Shown here: positions 25,574-34,886 of the stretch, piece after piece
Layout: each line of letters starts with the position of its first letter
Numbering within the stretch: the stretch's first letter is position 1
DNA from: Rhizobacter sp.
GTDB lineage: Bacteria > Pseudomonadota > Gammaproteobacteria > Burkholderiales > Burkholderiaceae_C
Assembly (NCBI GenBank): GCA_019635355.1
Contig: JAHBZQ010000001.1
Span: 3,100,001 to 3,164,000, forward strand
Length of the DNA stretch: 64,000 bases
Direction: 5' to 3'
Program-made: the position numbers and the translations under genes
The notes under the pieces: generated by a model
Told to the model about the DNA's origin: nothing
The model's input: only the letters and a program-made list of their open reading frames with translations
Database searches by the model: none

Positions 25574-26074
25574 GTGATCTGGAGCAAGACCGAAGCAGGA
25601 CGAGCGGAAGTGCAGGCACGCGCACTGGTGAAAGAGCGCCTGCAGCGCAACCTGCTGCTGCTGATCGACGGGGTCAAGACCGAAGAGATGCTGCTGGCCA
25701 ACGTGGTCGGCCTGAAGCCCGAGGACTTCAAGTTCCTCGAATCGCTGCACCTGATCGCCCCGGCCCCTTCGTCGTCGAACGGGCGCTCGTCCGGTTCGTC
25801 GTCGGACCGCGGCGGCGCCGCGACCCAGCCGATGACGCTGCCCCCGCCGCTCGAAGACGCCGCGGACATGGACTACGGCCAGTTCACCGCCAAGCTGACG
25901 CAGCTCATCTCGAGCGAGCTCGGTCTGCGCGGCTTCACGCTCACGCTTGCGGTCGAGAAGGCCTCGACCATCGAAGAGCTGCGCGCCGTGGGTGAGCGGG
26001 TGCTGGAACAGATCCGCGAACGCAAAGGCGTGGCCGTCGCCGACAAGGCGCGCCGCTCGCTCTACGGCGGCTGA
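25574..26074 (+). CDS. Hypothetical protein, probably two-domain helical
   Basis: Encodes 166 residues from a GTG at 25574, supported by GGGAGG 6 bases upstream. The N-terminal part (about 1-58: SKTEAGRAEVQARALVKERL, NLLLLIDGVKTEEMLLANVV) looks like a compact helical domain; a serine- and glycine-rich linker (about 65-85) is followed by a second helical part (FTAKLTQLISSELGLRGFTL, STIEELRAVGERVLEQI). I do not recognise a characterised family. The repeated TAAT-like promoter sequence TTCTAATG lies about 115 bases upstream. It may be regulatory, given the conserved N-terminal segment seen on other Burkholderiales proteins, but this is recollection, not proof. Confidence 0.65.
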   Translation: MIWSKTEAGRAEVQARALVKERLQRNLLLLIDGVKTEEMLLANVVGLKPEDFKFLESLHLIAPAPSSSNGRSSGSSSDRGGAATQPMTLPPPLEDAADMDYGQFTAKLTQLISSELGLRGFTLTLAVEKASTIEELRAVGERVLEQIRERKGVAVADKARRSLYGG

Positions 26075-26106
26075 ACCCGGCTGACCGCCGGCCGCCCCTC
26101 TTCACC

Positions 26107-26607
26107 TTGAACCCGCTGCAAGCGCTGCGGCGCGGCCTTCGGGCCGTGCTGCTGGGCGTGGCCGCCATCGTGCTCTTCGTCGAAGAGTGGGGCTGGCGCC
26201 CGCTCGCGGCCTGCGTGGCCTGGTTCGCCCGCTGGCCGCCGCTTGCGCGGCTCGAAGCCGCGATCCGGCGCCTGCCACCGCTCGGCGCGCTGCTGCTCTT
26301 CCTCGTGCCTGCGGTGCTGCTCTTTCCGGTGAAGCTGGCCGCGCTGTGGCTGATGCACCGGGGCCAGGCGGGCCTCGGCCTCCTGGTGATCGTGGTGGCG
26401 AAACTGGTCGGCACCGCCCTCGTGGGCCGCATCTACCTGCTCACGCAGGCGCAGCTGATGCAATACGCCTGGTTCGCGCGGGCGCTCGGCTGGTGGATCG
26501 CGACGAAGGCGCGTGTGAAGGCCGCGCTGCACCGCTCGGCGCTGTGGCGCAGCTTGCGCGGCCTGCGTCGCCGGGTGCGAGTGATGCTGCGCCGATTCCC
26601 TCGCTGA
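26107..26607 (+). CDS. Hypothetical inner-membrane protein
   Basis: Encodes 166 residues, apparently from a TTG start. The protein has an N-terminal membrane segment (LRAVLLGVAAIVLFVEEWGW), a second (LPPLGALLLFLVPAVLLFPV) and a third (QAGLGLLVIVVAKLVGTALV), and a long highly basic C-terminal tail with many arginines. No known domain is recognised. It lies 32 bases after the previous unknown gene and 37 bases before rsmE on the same strand. The start is uncertain because no good ribosome binding site precedes it. Confidence 0.6.
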   Translation: MNPLQALRRGLRAVLLGVAAIVLFVEEWGWRPLAACVAWFARWPPLARLEAAIRRLPPLGALLLFLVPAVLLFPVKLAALWLMHRGQAGLGLLVIVVAKLVGTALVGRIYLLTQAQLMQYAWFARALGWWIATKARVKAALHRSALWRSLRGLRRRVRVMLRRFPR

Positions 26608-26644
26608 GCGCGCCGCCTGACACGGCTTGCGGCACACTCGCCGG

Positions 26645-27361
26645 ATGCCCGCCCGCGTGTTCGTCGACCAAGCCCTTCCCCCCGATTCCGTGATCGACCT
26701 GCCGCCCGGCCCGGCCCGGCATGTGCAGGTGCTGCGCCTGCAACCCGGTGACGCCCTCACGCTCTTCAATGGCCAAGGCGGCGAATGCGCGGCCCGCGTG
26801 CAGCAGATGGGGCGCAGCCAGGTGAGCGTGCAGATCCTCGCGCACGATCCGGTCGACCGCGAGCTGGCCCAGCACGTCACGCTGGCCGTCGGCATGCCGG
26901 CCAACGAGCGCATGGACACGCTCGTCGAGAAGGCCACCGAACTCGGCGTGGCCGCGCTGCAGCCGCTGGTGTGCGAGCGCTCGGTGCTGCGGCTGGCCGG
27001 CGAGCGTGCCGAGAAGCGCCAGGCGCACTGGCAGGCGGTGGCCGTGGCCGCCTGCGAGCAGAGCGGGCGCACCCGCGTGCCCACCATCGCGCCGGTGCTC
27101 ACCTTGCCCGCGTGGCTGGCGACCGGGCCGGTGCACCCCGGCGCCACCGCCTGCGTGCTTGACCCCCGCGCCGGCACCACAGCCCTGCCGCTGGCCGGCG
27201 CGGCCGTGTTCCTGAGCGGCCCCGAAGGCGGCCTGAGCGACGCCGAAGTGCAGCTCGCCGAAAACGCCGGCTTCCGCCGCGTCGGCCTCGGCCCGCGCGT
27301 GCTGCGCGCCGACACCGCGCCACTCGCCGTGCTCGCCCATCTCTCCCTGCGTTCGCTTTGA
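26645..27361 (+). CDS. rsmE: 16S rRNA (uracil1498-N3)-methyltransferase
   Basis: Encodes 238 residues. The protein has the PUA-like N-terminal domain (ARVFVDQALPPDSVIDLPPG, HVQVLRLQPGD) and the SPOUT methyltransferase domain with the knot signatures EKATELGVAALQPLVCERSV, EQSGRTRVP, GPEGGLSDAEVQLAENAGF and LGPRVLRADTAPL. RsmE methylates U1498 of 16S rRNA, in the ribosome decoding centre. The start MPARVFVD at 26645 is conserved in the family. It is followed 10 bases later by an MFS transporter. Confidence 0.95.
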   Translation: MPARVFVDQALPPDSVIDLPPGPARHVQVLRLQPGDALTLFNGQGGECAARVQQMGRSQVSVQILAHDPVDRELAQHVTLAVGMPANERMDTLVEKATELGVAALQPLVCERSVLRLAGERAEKRQAHWQAVAVAACEQSGRTRVPTIAPVLTLPAWLATGPVHPGATACVLDPRAGTTALPLAGAAVFLSGPEGGLSDAEVQLAENAGFRRVGLGPRVLRADTAPLAVLAHLSLRSL

Positions 27362-27371
27362 AAGCCCGCCC

Positions 27372-28568
27372 ATGAATGCATCGCTGCTGTGGCTCACCCT
27401 CTGCCAGGGTTTCCTGCTGATCAACAACGTCACCTTCATCGCGATCAACGGCCTCGTCGGCCTGCAGCTCGCGCCCAACATCTGGCTCGCGACGCTACCG
27501 GTGATGGGCTACGTGGCGGGCGGTGCGCTCTTCACCGGCCTCGTGGCCCGCCATCACCGCGCCTGGGGCCGCCGGCGTGCCTTCCAGGTGAGCCTGCTGG
27601 TGGCGATGGCCTCCACCGCGCTGTGCGCCTGGGCGGCGATGGCCCACCAGTTCTGGTGGCTGGTGGCCGGCACGGTGATCGCGGGCTACTACAACGCGAG
27701 TGCCGGCCTCTACCGCTTCGCGGCCACCGAGCTCGTCACGCCCGCCTTCAAGGAGCGCGCGATCTCGTGGGTGCTGGCCGGCGGCATCCTCGGCGGCGTG
27801 GTGGGGCCGCAGCTCGCCAACCTCACGCGCGACGTGCTGCCGGTGCCCTTTGCAGGCGCGTATGCGGCGCTCGTCGTGGTGGCGCTGATGTCGCTCGCGG
27901 TGATCTCCTTCATCCCCTTCCCGCCGCTGCCGCTGCCGAGTGCCACCCACCCGGGGCGGCCGCTGCGCGAGATCGCCCGCCAGCCGGTGTTCATCGCCGC
28001 GGTGATGGCCTGTGCCCTCGGCTATGGCGTGATGAGCCTCTTGATGACGGCCACGCCGATCGCGATGGCGCAGTGCAAGCACCCGTTTTCCAGCGCGGCC
28101 CTGGTGCTCGAGTGGCACGTGCTCGGCATGTTCGTGCCGAGCTTCTTCACCGGCAGCCTCATCAAGCGCTTCGGCGTGATGCCGATCCTCATCGTGGGCC
28201 TGGTGCTCAACATCGCCTGCGTCGTCATCGCGCTGTCGGGTATCGACCTGATGCACTTCATCAGCGCGCTGCTGCTGCTCGGCGTGGGCTGGAATTTCCT
28301 CTACGTGGGCGGCACCACGCTCTTCACCGAGGCCTACCGGCCCGAAGAGCGCACCACAGCCCAGGCGGCGATGGACTTCTGGGTCTACATCACCATGGCC
28401 CTCACCGCCTTCGGCTCGGGCGCGCTCGTCACCACCGGTGGCTGGACGTGGATGAACCTCGGCACCCTGGTGCCCCTTGCCGTGCTGGCCGGCACGCTGG
28501 TGTGGCTGGCGCGGCAGCGGCGCGCCGCGCCCCCAAGAAGGGGGGCCGATCGCGGCGGGGCGCGCTGA
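27372..28568 (+). CDS. MFS transporter
   Basis: Encodes 398 residues with about twelve membrane segments (for example LPVMGYVAGGALFTGLVARH, the AWGRRRAFQ loop between segments 2 and 3, WWLVAGTVIAGYYNASAGLYR). The layout is that of a drug or metabolite carrier of the major facilitator superfamily. Substrate not evident. It follows rsmE by 10 bases and could be read on the same transcript. Its very basic C-terminal tail (RQRRAAPPRRGADRGGAR) lies at the cytoplasmic side. Confidence 0.85.
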   Translation: MNASLLWLTLCQGFLLINNVTFIAINGLVGLQLAPNIWLATLPVMGYVAGGALFTGLVARHHRAWGRRRAFQVSLLVAMASTALCAWAAMAHQFWWLVAGTVIAGYYNASAGLYRFAATELVTPAFKERAISWVLAGGILGGVVGPQLANLTRDVLPVPFAGAYAALVVVALMSLAVISFIPFPPLPLPSATHPGRPLREIARQPVFIAAVMACALGYGVMSLLMTATPIAMAQCKHPFSSAALVLEWHVLGMFVPSFFTGSLIKRFGVMPILIVGLVLNIACVVIALSGIDLMHFISALLLLGVGWNFLYVGGTTLFTEAYRPEERTTAQAAMDFWVYITMALTAFGSGALVTTGGWTWMNLGTLVPLAVLAGTLVWLARQRRAAPPRRGADRGGAR

Positions 28569-28604
28569 TATTCTGCTTCGCTCCCTTCCAGCGCACTTCA
28601 CCTC

Positions 28605-30308
28605 ATGATCGTCGGCATCGACCTCGGCACCACCAACAGCCTCGTGGGCGTGTTTCGCGATGGCCGCCCGCAACTCATTCCCAACGCCGTCGGCGACCTG
28701 CTCACCCCGTCGGCCGTGGCCCTCGACGCCCAGGGCCACACCCTGGTGGGCCTGCCGGCGCGCGAACGGATGGGCAGCGACCCCACCTCGGTGCAGCAGG
28801 GCTTCAAGCGCTGGATGGGGACGGACAAGCGCCTGCGCCTGGGCCAGCGAGACTTCCGCGCCGAGGAGCTGTCGGCGATGGTGCTGCGCTCGCTCAAGGC
28901 CGATGCAGAGGCCTTCCTAGGCGAGCCGGTCACCGAAGCGGTGATCACCGTGCCGGCCTACTTCAACGAGGCGCAGCGCCGGGCCACCCGCACCGCCGGC
29001 GAGCTGGCCGGCCTCAAGGTCGAGCGCCTGCTCAACGAGCCCACCGCAGCGGGCCTCGCCTACGGCCTGCAGGAACGGCCCGACCACAGCACCTTCCTCA
29101 TCTTCGACCTGGGCGGCGGCACTTTCGACGTGTCAGTGCTCGAATACTTCGAAGGCGTGGTCGAGGTGCGTGCGAGCGCAGGTGACACCCGCCTCGGCGG
29201 CGAGGACTTCGCCCACGCACTGGGCCGCCTCTTCATCGAGCGCGCGTGCAGCGGCCTCAGCGCGACGCAACGCCAGCGCCTGCTCGAAGAAGGCGGCTGG
29301 TGGCGCGCGGCCGAGCAGGCCAAGCGTGACCTGAGCGACCGCGAGCGCACGGAGATGAGCCTGCTGCACAACGACCAGCGGCTGGCGTGCGAGGTCACAC
29401 GCGCCGAGTTCGAAGCGGCCAGCGCCGAGCTGCTGCTGCGCCTGCGCCGGCCAATCGAACGCGCGCTGCACGATGCCCAGATCTCCCCGGGCGGCCTGAA
29501 CGAGGTCGTGCTGGTGGGCGGGGCCACCCGCATGCACATGGTGCGCCAGCTCGCCACACGCCTTTTCCAGCGGCTGCCCCTTCGGACCATCGACCCCGAC
29601 CTCGCCATCGCGCAGGGCGCGGCGGTGCAGGCCGGCCTGAAGGCGCGCGATGCCGCGCTGGACGAGGTCGTGCTGACCGACGTGATGCCCTACTCGCTGG
29701 GCATCATCGCCTCCGACCAGATCGACGGCCGACGTCTCGATGACCGCTTCTCGCCCATCATCGAGCGCAACACGCCGGTGCCCGTGTCGCGCGTGCAGAC
29801 CTACGTCACGCTGCAGGACAGGCAGCCCCTGATCCGCATCGACATCCGCCAGGGCGAATCGCCGGTGGGCAGCGAGAACCTGCACCTCGGTGCGCTCGAG
29901 ATGGAAGTCCCGCCGGCACCTGCCGGGCATGCGGGCGTGGAGGTGCGCTTCACCTACGACGCCAACGGGCTGCTGGAGGTCGATGCGCGCGAAACCAAGG
30001 GCGGGCGCACGATGAACACGCTCATCCGCAACACGCGGGCCGAGATGAGCGATGACGAGGTCCAGGAGGCGCTCGCCAAGCTGCGCCAGCTCAAGCTGCA
30101 CCCGCGCGAGGAGCAGGACAACCGCTACCTGATCGAACGCGCCAAGCGGCTCTACGAAGACCGGCTAGGAGAGGAGCGCACCATGATCCAGGGCTGGCTG
30201 TCCCGTTTCGAGGCGACACTGGACACGCAGGATGGCCGCCTGATCCGCCAGTCGCGCGACGCCTTCCGCGAGGCGCTCGACAGCATCGACCGCGGCTTCC
30301 GCTTCTGA
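28605..30308 (+). CDS. hscC: Hsp70-family chaperone HscC
   Basis: Encodes 567 residues, shorter than DnaK (about 640). The ATPase domain has IVGIDLGTTNSLVGVF, VITVPAYFNEAQRRATRTAGELAGL, NEPTAAGLAYGL, FDLGGGTFDVSVLE and VLVGGATRMHMVRQL. The peptide-binding domain starts VMPYSLGI and ends in a shortened lid (QEALAKLRQLKLHPREEQDN). This is the HscC (Hsc62) branch, which works with special J proteins (DjlB/DjlC in E. coli) rather than DnaJ. The following gene encodes a J-like membrane protein, preserving that pairing. A GrpE partner is not encoded nearby. Confidence 0.93.
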   Translation: MIVGIDLGTTNSLVGVFRDGRPQLIPNAVGDLLTPSAVALDAQGHTLVGLPARERMGSDPTSVQQGFKRWMGTDKRLRLGQRDFRAEELSAMVLRSLKADAEAFLGEPVTEAVITVPAYFNEAQRRATRTAGELAGLKVERLLNEPTAAGLAYGLQERPDHSTFLIFDLGGGTFDVSVLEYFEGVVEVRASAGDTRLGGEDFAHALGRLFIERACSGLSATQRQRLLEEGGWWRAAEQAKRDLSDRERTEMSLLHNDQRLACEVTRAEFEAASAELLLRLRRPIERALHDAQISPGGLNEVVLVGGATRMHMVRQLATRLFQRLPLRTIDPDLAIAQGAAVQAGLKARDAALDEVVLTDVMPYSLGIIASDQIDGRRLDDRFSPIIERNTPVPVSRVQTYVTLQDRQPLIRIDIRQGESPVGSENLHLGALEMEVPPAPAGHAGVEVRFTYDANGLLEVDARETKGGRTMNTLIRNTRAEMSDDEVQEALAKLRQLKLHPREEQDNRYLIERAKRLYEDRLGEERTMIQGWLSRFEATLDTQDGRLIRQSRDAFREALDSIDRGFRF

Positions 30309-30317
30309 CGCCTTCGC

Positions 30318-32105
30318 ATGTACACCTCCGACTGGGAGCGGCTGGGCATCGGGCCCACACGAGACATCCCCGCCATCAAGCGGGCCTACGCCCTCAAGCT
30401 GAGGGCGACCCGGCCCGACGACGATGCGCGGGCGTACCAAGCGCTGCGCGCCGCCTACGAGCGGGTGCAGGACTGGGCGCGCTACGCACCGGACGACGAT
30501 GACGCCGTCGACGCGGAGGCCGACGAGACGGAACGCGAAAACTCCCCGCCCGCCGAGCAGCTCGTGCAGGTGGCCACGCCGGCCTTGCAGCACGAGCCGC
30601 CGGACGAGGTCGACCTGCCCGCACCGCCTGCCGCGCGCGCCGAAACCGAGCCCGTGGGCGAAGCGACCGCCTGGCCGGAAGAAGCTGCACTGGCGCCTGA
30701 CGAAACACCGGAAACCATCGTCGACGGCATCTACGAACTGTGGCGCGAGCAGGGTGGCGGGGCCTTGATGGACGCGTGGCCGCGACTCGAGCAGGTGCTC
30801 GATCGCCTGCCGCTGGACCGCCGCCCCGAGGCGTCGGCGCGCTTTGCCGATCTCGTGATCTCGTGTGCGTCCAGCCTGCCCCACGAATTCATGCAGCGCC
30901 TGCAGACCCACTTTGGGTGGATGGGTGACTTCCGCATCGACCGCATGATCGGGCCTGCGCGTGCCGAGGCCTTGCGCCAGGCCTTGAGCGACATGGTCGT
31001 CACGCCCGTGACCGATCAGCAGGTGCTGCGCCAGTACGCCGACGTGCGAGGCCTGCACCAGCTGTTGCAGCGCCGCTGGCGGCTGCATGCGTGGTTGCAC
31101 GCGGCCTTGCTCGGGTGGCCCTTGCTGCGCCAGACCGCCGAGGCCGGCTCGCGCCTGCTGCGTCGTTTCGGCATCGAGCTGCCCGCGCAGGAGCGGCTCG
31201 CCGAGGCCATGACGGTGGGCATGTGGTGGCGCGTGGCGCTGATGACGGCACTGCTGTTCGGCGCAAGCGCCCTCGTCGCACGCGGCGACTGGGTGGTGGC
31301 GATCGCCGCCACGGCGACCACGCTGGCGGCCGGCACGGCGGTGTTCGGGGGTTCGTTGATCTTCGGTTCCCGGCTGTCCAACTTCCTGAACGAACTCGTG
31401 CAGGCCGACACCCGACCCGGCCGCTGGCTGCAGCGCTGGCGCGCGTCTCGCTGGGCCCCATGGATCGGCCTGGTGATCGGGCTGCTGGCCTTGCCCTTCT
31501 ACGTGTGGGCTGCCACCGGCGACGACGCCCTCTGGTGGTGGCCGGTCGGTGTGGTCCTCACGCTCGTGCAGCTGTTGCTGGCCTGGCCGCAGCGGCCCGA
31601 TGTCGGCGTGGTGACCCTCGGCACCTGGGGCTTCCTGCTGGCGTGCCTGATGCCGGTGGCATCGCTCGAAGTCCCCTTCTTCGCGCTGCTGGGCGGCGCC
31701 GGCGCGGTCACACTGCTTGCGGCGCAACATGCCGAGGGGCGGTGGCAGTTCGCGGGCGGCGGTCGCTGGACGTGGTGGATCGCGCTGGCGGCGTTTCAAT
31801 TCGTTCGCCTGAACGAACGGGGGCAGGCGAGCAGCGTCATGCAGTGGCTCACTGTGACGCTGTGCGCGCTCGCCGCCGCGCTGCTCACGCTCTCGTGCGT
31901 GCCGCGCGACGGCTACCGCACCGCCATGGCACCGATGGCGCTGGCTGGTGGGCTGGTCTTCGCCCTCAGGAGCGTCGATGCGGTCGAGCGAGGCCCGCTG
32001 CTGCTCTATCTCTGGGTCGGCGCATGCCTCGTGGTGATGCTTCTCCAGCGCGGCGCGAACTGGCTCGATGCGCGCTGGTACGGCCGCGTCACCGACACGG
32101 ACTGA
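30318..32105 (+). CDS. Membrane protein with degenerate N-terminal J domain, HscC partner
   Basis: Encodes 595 residues. Residues 4-52 resemble a J domain (DWERLGIGPTRDIPAIKRAY, ALKLRA, YQALRAAYERVQ), but the essential HPD motif reads Arg32-Pro33-Asp34. An acidic, proline-rich linker (56-130) and a helical cytoplasmic region (130-300) precede about eight to ten membrane segments in the C-terminal half. It lies 9 bases after hscC. The E. coli hscC locus likewise encodes J-domain proteins (DjlB, DjlC), so this is its likely cochaperone. Loss of the HPD histidine would be expected to weaken ATPase stimulation, suggesting an altered or anchoring role. Confidence 0.8.
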   Translation: MYTSDWERLGIGPTRDIPAIKRAYALKLRATRPDDDARAYQALRAAYERVQDWARYAPDDDDAVDAEADETERENSPPAEQLVQVATPALQHEPPDEVDLPAPPAARAETEPVGEATAWPEEAALAPDETPETIVDGIYELWREQGGGALMDAWPRLEQVLDRLPLDRRPEASARFADLVISCASSLPHEFMQRLQTHFGWMGDFRIDRMIGPARAEALRQALSDMVVTPVTDQQVLRQYADVRGLHQLLQRRWRLHAWLHAALLGWPLLRQTAEAGSRLLRRFGIELPAQERLAEAMTVGMWWRVALMTALLFGASALVARGDWVVAIAATATTLAAGTAVFGGSLIFGSRLSNFLNELVQADTRPGRWLQRWRASRWAPWIGLVIGLLALPFYVWAATGDDALWWWPVGVVLTLVQLLLAWPQRPDVGVVTLGTWGFLLACLMPVASLEVPFFALLGGAGAVTLLAAQHAEGRWQFAGGGRWTWWIALAAFQFVRLNERGQASSVMQWLTVTLCALAAALLTLSCVPRDGYRTAMAPMALAGGLVFALRSVDAVERGPLLLYLWVGACLVVMLLQRGANWLDARWYGRVTDTD

Positions 32106-32111
32106 GGAAGT

Positions 32112-33347
32112 TCAGCGCGCCGAGCCCGCCACGAGGTCGAAACGGAACAGGCGGCACTCGATGGGGCCGTTCCACATCGGCACGCGGCGCGATTCCTTCA
32201 GGCGCATCGCGCTCGGCAACTTCATGTCGGGGCTGAGCACGAAGGCCGTCCAGCCGGCCGGGTGCTGCGTGTAGGCGCGCTTCCAGTGCGCCGACAGGCG
32301 GGGGAAGAAATCGTCGGGTGCGGCGCGGTTGTCGTCGGGGCGCTCGTGCACGGACGGCCGCGCGGCCTTGCCGGCGACGTCGATGCGCTCGCCATACGGC
32401 GGGTTGATCATCAGCGTGCCGTGCAGGCCCTCGGGCAGCGGCGGTGCCGGCCGCTCGAGCGCGTCGCCGCCGTTGAACTGGATCGCATGCTCCACCCCCG
32501 CGCGCTGTGCGTTGCGGCGCGCGAAGTCGACCATGCGGAACGACACATCGCTCGCGAAGATGGGCACCGCGCTCGCGTGGATGCGCGACTGCGCGTGGCT
32601 CTTGAGGCGCTGCCACTGCGCGCGGCTGTCGGGGTCGGCGAAAGGCAGCAGGCGCTCGAAGGCGAAGCGGCGCTTCAGGCCCGGCGCCACGCCACAGGCG
32701 AGCTGCGCGGCCTCGATGGCGATGGTGCCCGAGCCGCAGCAGGGGTCGTGCAGCGCGCCACCTGCCTCGGGCGTGCCCTGCCAGCCGGCCGCAGCCAGCA
32801 TCGCGGCAGCGAGCGTTTCCTTGAGCGGCGCCTCGCCCTTGTCTTCACGCCAGCCGCGCTTGAAGAGCGCTTCGCCGGAGGTGTCGACGTAGACCGAGGC
32901 GTGCGTCTCGCCGAGGTGGAGCGACAGCGGCAGGTCGGGGTGGCGGGTGTCGACGCTCGGGCGCTCGCCGGTCGCATCCCGCAGGACGTCGCAGACCGCG
33001 TCTTTCACGCGCAGCGCGACGAAGTTCAAGCTGCGCAGCGGGCTGCGGTGGGCGGTGGTGTCGACGCGCAGCGTGTGCTGCGGGGTGATCCATTGCGTCC
33101 AGTCGACGCTGCGGGCGAGCGCGTAGATGTCGTCTTCGGCGAAGTACGGGCCCGAGGCCACTTCGGCGAGCACCCGCTGCGCGAGGCGGCTCTCCAGGTT
33201 GAGCGCCATCACGTCGGCCGGGTCGCCATCGACGCCCACGCCGCCACGGCCCACGTGCACCTCGCGGCCCGGCAGGATGCGCTTCACCTCGTCCGCCAGC
33301 AAGGGCTCGACGCCGGCGGCACAGGGCAGGAAAAGTGGCAACGCCAT
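32112..33347 (-). CDS. THUMP-domain class I rRNA methyltransferase (RlmL/YcbY N-terminal type)
   Basis: Encodes 411 residues. The N-terminal THUMP region (EPLLADEVKRILPGREVHVGRGGVGVDG) is followed by the methyltransferase domain: DPCCGSGTIAIEAAQLACG for SAM binding and MINPPYGERID, the NPPY motif of N-methyltransferases acting on base amino groups. This matches the RlmL half of E. coli RlmKL, which makes m2G2445 in 23S rRNA; the RlmK half is absent. The start at 33347 lies directly after the rpoN stop (TAG then ATG), so expression may be coupled to rpoN. Confidence 0.9.
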   Translation of the reverse strand: MALPLFLPCAAGVEPLLADEVKRILPGREVHVGRGGVGVDGDPADVMALNLESRLAQRVLAEVASGPYFAEDDIYALARSVDWTQWITPQHTLRVDTTAHRSPLRSLNFVALRVKDAVCDVLRDATGERPSVDTRHPDLPLSLHLGETHASVYVDTSGEALFKRGWREDKGEAPLKETLAAAMLAAAGWQGTPEAGGALHDPCCGSGTIAIEAAQLACGVAPGLKRRFAFERLLPFADPDSRAQWQRLKSHAQSRIHASAVPIFASDVSFRMVDFARRNAQRAGVEHAIQFNGGDALERPAPPLPEGLHGTLMINPPYGERIDVAGKAARPSVHERPDDNRAAPDDFFPRLSAHWKRAYTQHPAGWTAFVLSPDMKLPSAMRLKESRRVPMWNGPIECRLFRFDLVAGSAR

Positions 33348-34871
33348 CTACATCGCCTTGCGCAGGTTGGCCGGCGCGATGCGCAGCGCTTCGCGGTACT
33401 TGGCCACCGTGCGGCGCGCAACCTGGATGCCCTGCTCTTCCAGCATCTTCGAGAGCTGGCTGTCCGACAGCGGCTTGGCCGTGTCTTCGGCGGCGACGAG
33501 CTGCTTGATGAGCGCCCGCACCGCCGTGCTCGACGCATTGCCGCCCGCCTCGGTGTTGAGCGATGAGCCGAAGAAATACTTGAGCTCGAAGGTGCCGAAC
33601 ATGGTCGCCATGTACTTGGCGGTGGTCACGCGCGAGATGGTCGACTCGTGCAGGCCGAGCTCGTCGGCGATCTCGCGCAGCACCAGCGGCTTCATCGCGA
33701 TCTCGCCGTGGGTGAAGAAGCTCTTCTGCCGCTCGACGATGGCCTGCGACACACGCTGGATGGTGTCGAAGCGCTGCTGGATGTTCTTCATGAACCAGCG
33801 CGCTTCCTGCAGGCGCGAACTGAGCGCGCCATTGGCGCCGCCTGAGCCGCGGTTGCCCCGGATCGCCTGCGCGTAGAGGTCGTTGATGCGTAGCTTGGGC
33901 ATCACCTCGGGGTTCAGCACCACCTTCCAGTTGCGGCCCGACTTCTGCACGATCACGTCGGGCACGATGATGTTGGCCTCGGCGCGTGCGAACTGGCGGC
34001 CCGGCTTGGGCTCGCAGGCGACGATGAGCGCCTGGGCCTCCTTGATCAGCTCTTCGTCGGCGCCGGTCGCGGCCATGAGCTTCTTCATGTCGCGCCGGGC
34101 GAGCAGCTCCAGGTGCTGCTTGCAGATGAGGATGGCGATCATCTGCGCCTCGCAGCGCGGCGTGGCGCGCAGCTGCAGCGCAAGGCACTCGGAGAGGTCG
34201 CGCGCGCCCACGCCGAGCGGCTCCATGTTCTGCAGCCACTTGAGCGCGCAGCGCAGGCGCTCGAGCAGCTCTTCGCGTGCTTCCTCGTCGTCGCCCGCGA
34301 GGCTCGCGGCGATGTCTTCCAGCGGGTCGTCGAGGTAGCCGTCGTCGTTGAGCGACTCGATCAGCACCTTCACCGCGGCGGCGTCTTCGCCCGAGAGGCG
34401 CATGCCCAGCAGCTGGCGGTGCAGGTGGTCCTGCAGGCTCTCGCCGACGCTGTTGCGCTCGTGCGGGTCGAAGTCGTCGTTGTCGTTGTTGCTCGACGAA
34501 CTGCTGCTCGGCTGCTCGCGGATGCCGTCGAAGTCGTCGCGCTCGGTGCCGTTTTCCCAGTCGTCGCGCTCGGTGGCGCCGAGTTCGACGCTGTCGACGC
34601 CCGGCGTGTCGTCACCGCCGCTGGTCTCGACCTCGGCAGACCGCTCGCTCTCGCGTTCGCCCGCCTGCTCGGACGCACTCAAGCGCTCGGTCATCGGCTC
34701 GAAGGCGGGGCCGTTGTCCTCTTCCATTTCGAGGAAGGGGTTGGCTTCGAGCATCTGCTCGACTTCCTGGTGCAGCTCGAGCGTCGACAGTTGCAGCAGC
34801 CGGATGGACTGCTGCAACTGCGGCGTGAGCGCCAGATGCTGGGAGAGGCGGACCTGAAGCGACGGTTTCAT
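33348..34871 (-). CDS. rpoN: RNA polymerase sigma-54 factor RpoN
   Basis: Encodes 507 residues. The N-terminal activator-interacting region MKPSLQVRLSQHLALTPQLQ with LLQLSTLELHQEVEQMLEANPFLE is textbook. An acidic linker with many Asp and Ser residues follows. The core-binding and DNA-binding regions end in the RpoN box ARRTVAKYRE (about 485-494). Sigma-54 serves promoters of the -24/-12 type that need an AAA+ activator. The gene directly follows lptA-lptB in reading direction with a 15-base gap, but its usual partner hpf is elsewhere in the window. Confidence 0.97.
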   Translation of the reverse strand: MKPSLQVRLSQHLALTPQLQQSIRLLQLSTLELHQEVEQMLEANPFLEMEEDNGPAFEPMTERLSASEQAGERESERSAEVETSGGDDTPGVDSVELGATERDDWENGTERDDFDGIREQPSSSSSSNNDNDDFDPHERNSVGESLQDHLHRQLLGMRLSGEDAAAVKVLIESLNDDGYLDDPLEDIAASLAGDDEEAREELLERLRCALKWLQNMEPLGVGARDLSECLALQLRATPRCEAQMIAILICKQHLELLARRDMKKLMAATGADEELIKEAQALIVACEPKPGRQFARAEANIIVPDVIVQKSGRNWKVVLNPEVMPKLRINDLYAQAIRGNRGSGGANGALSSRLQEARWFMKNIQQRFDTIQRVSQAIVERQKSFFTHGEIAMKPLVLREIADELGLHESTISRVTTAKYMATMFGTFELKYFFGSSLNTEAGGNASSTAVRALIKQLVAAEDTAKPLSDSQLSKMLEEQGIQVARRTVAKYREALRIAPANLRKAM

Positions 34872-34886
34872 ACTGCGGCCGTCACG

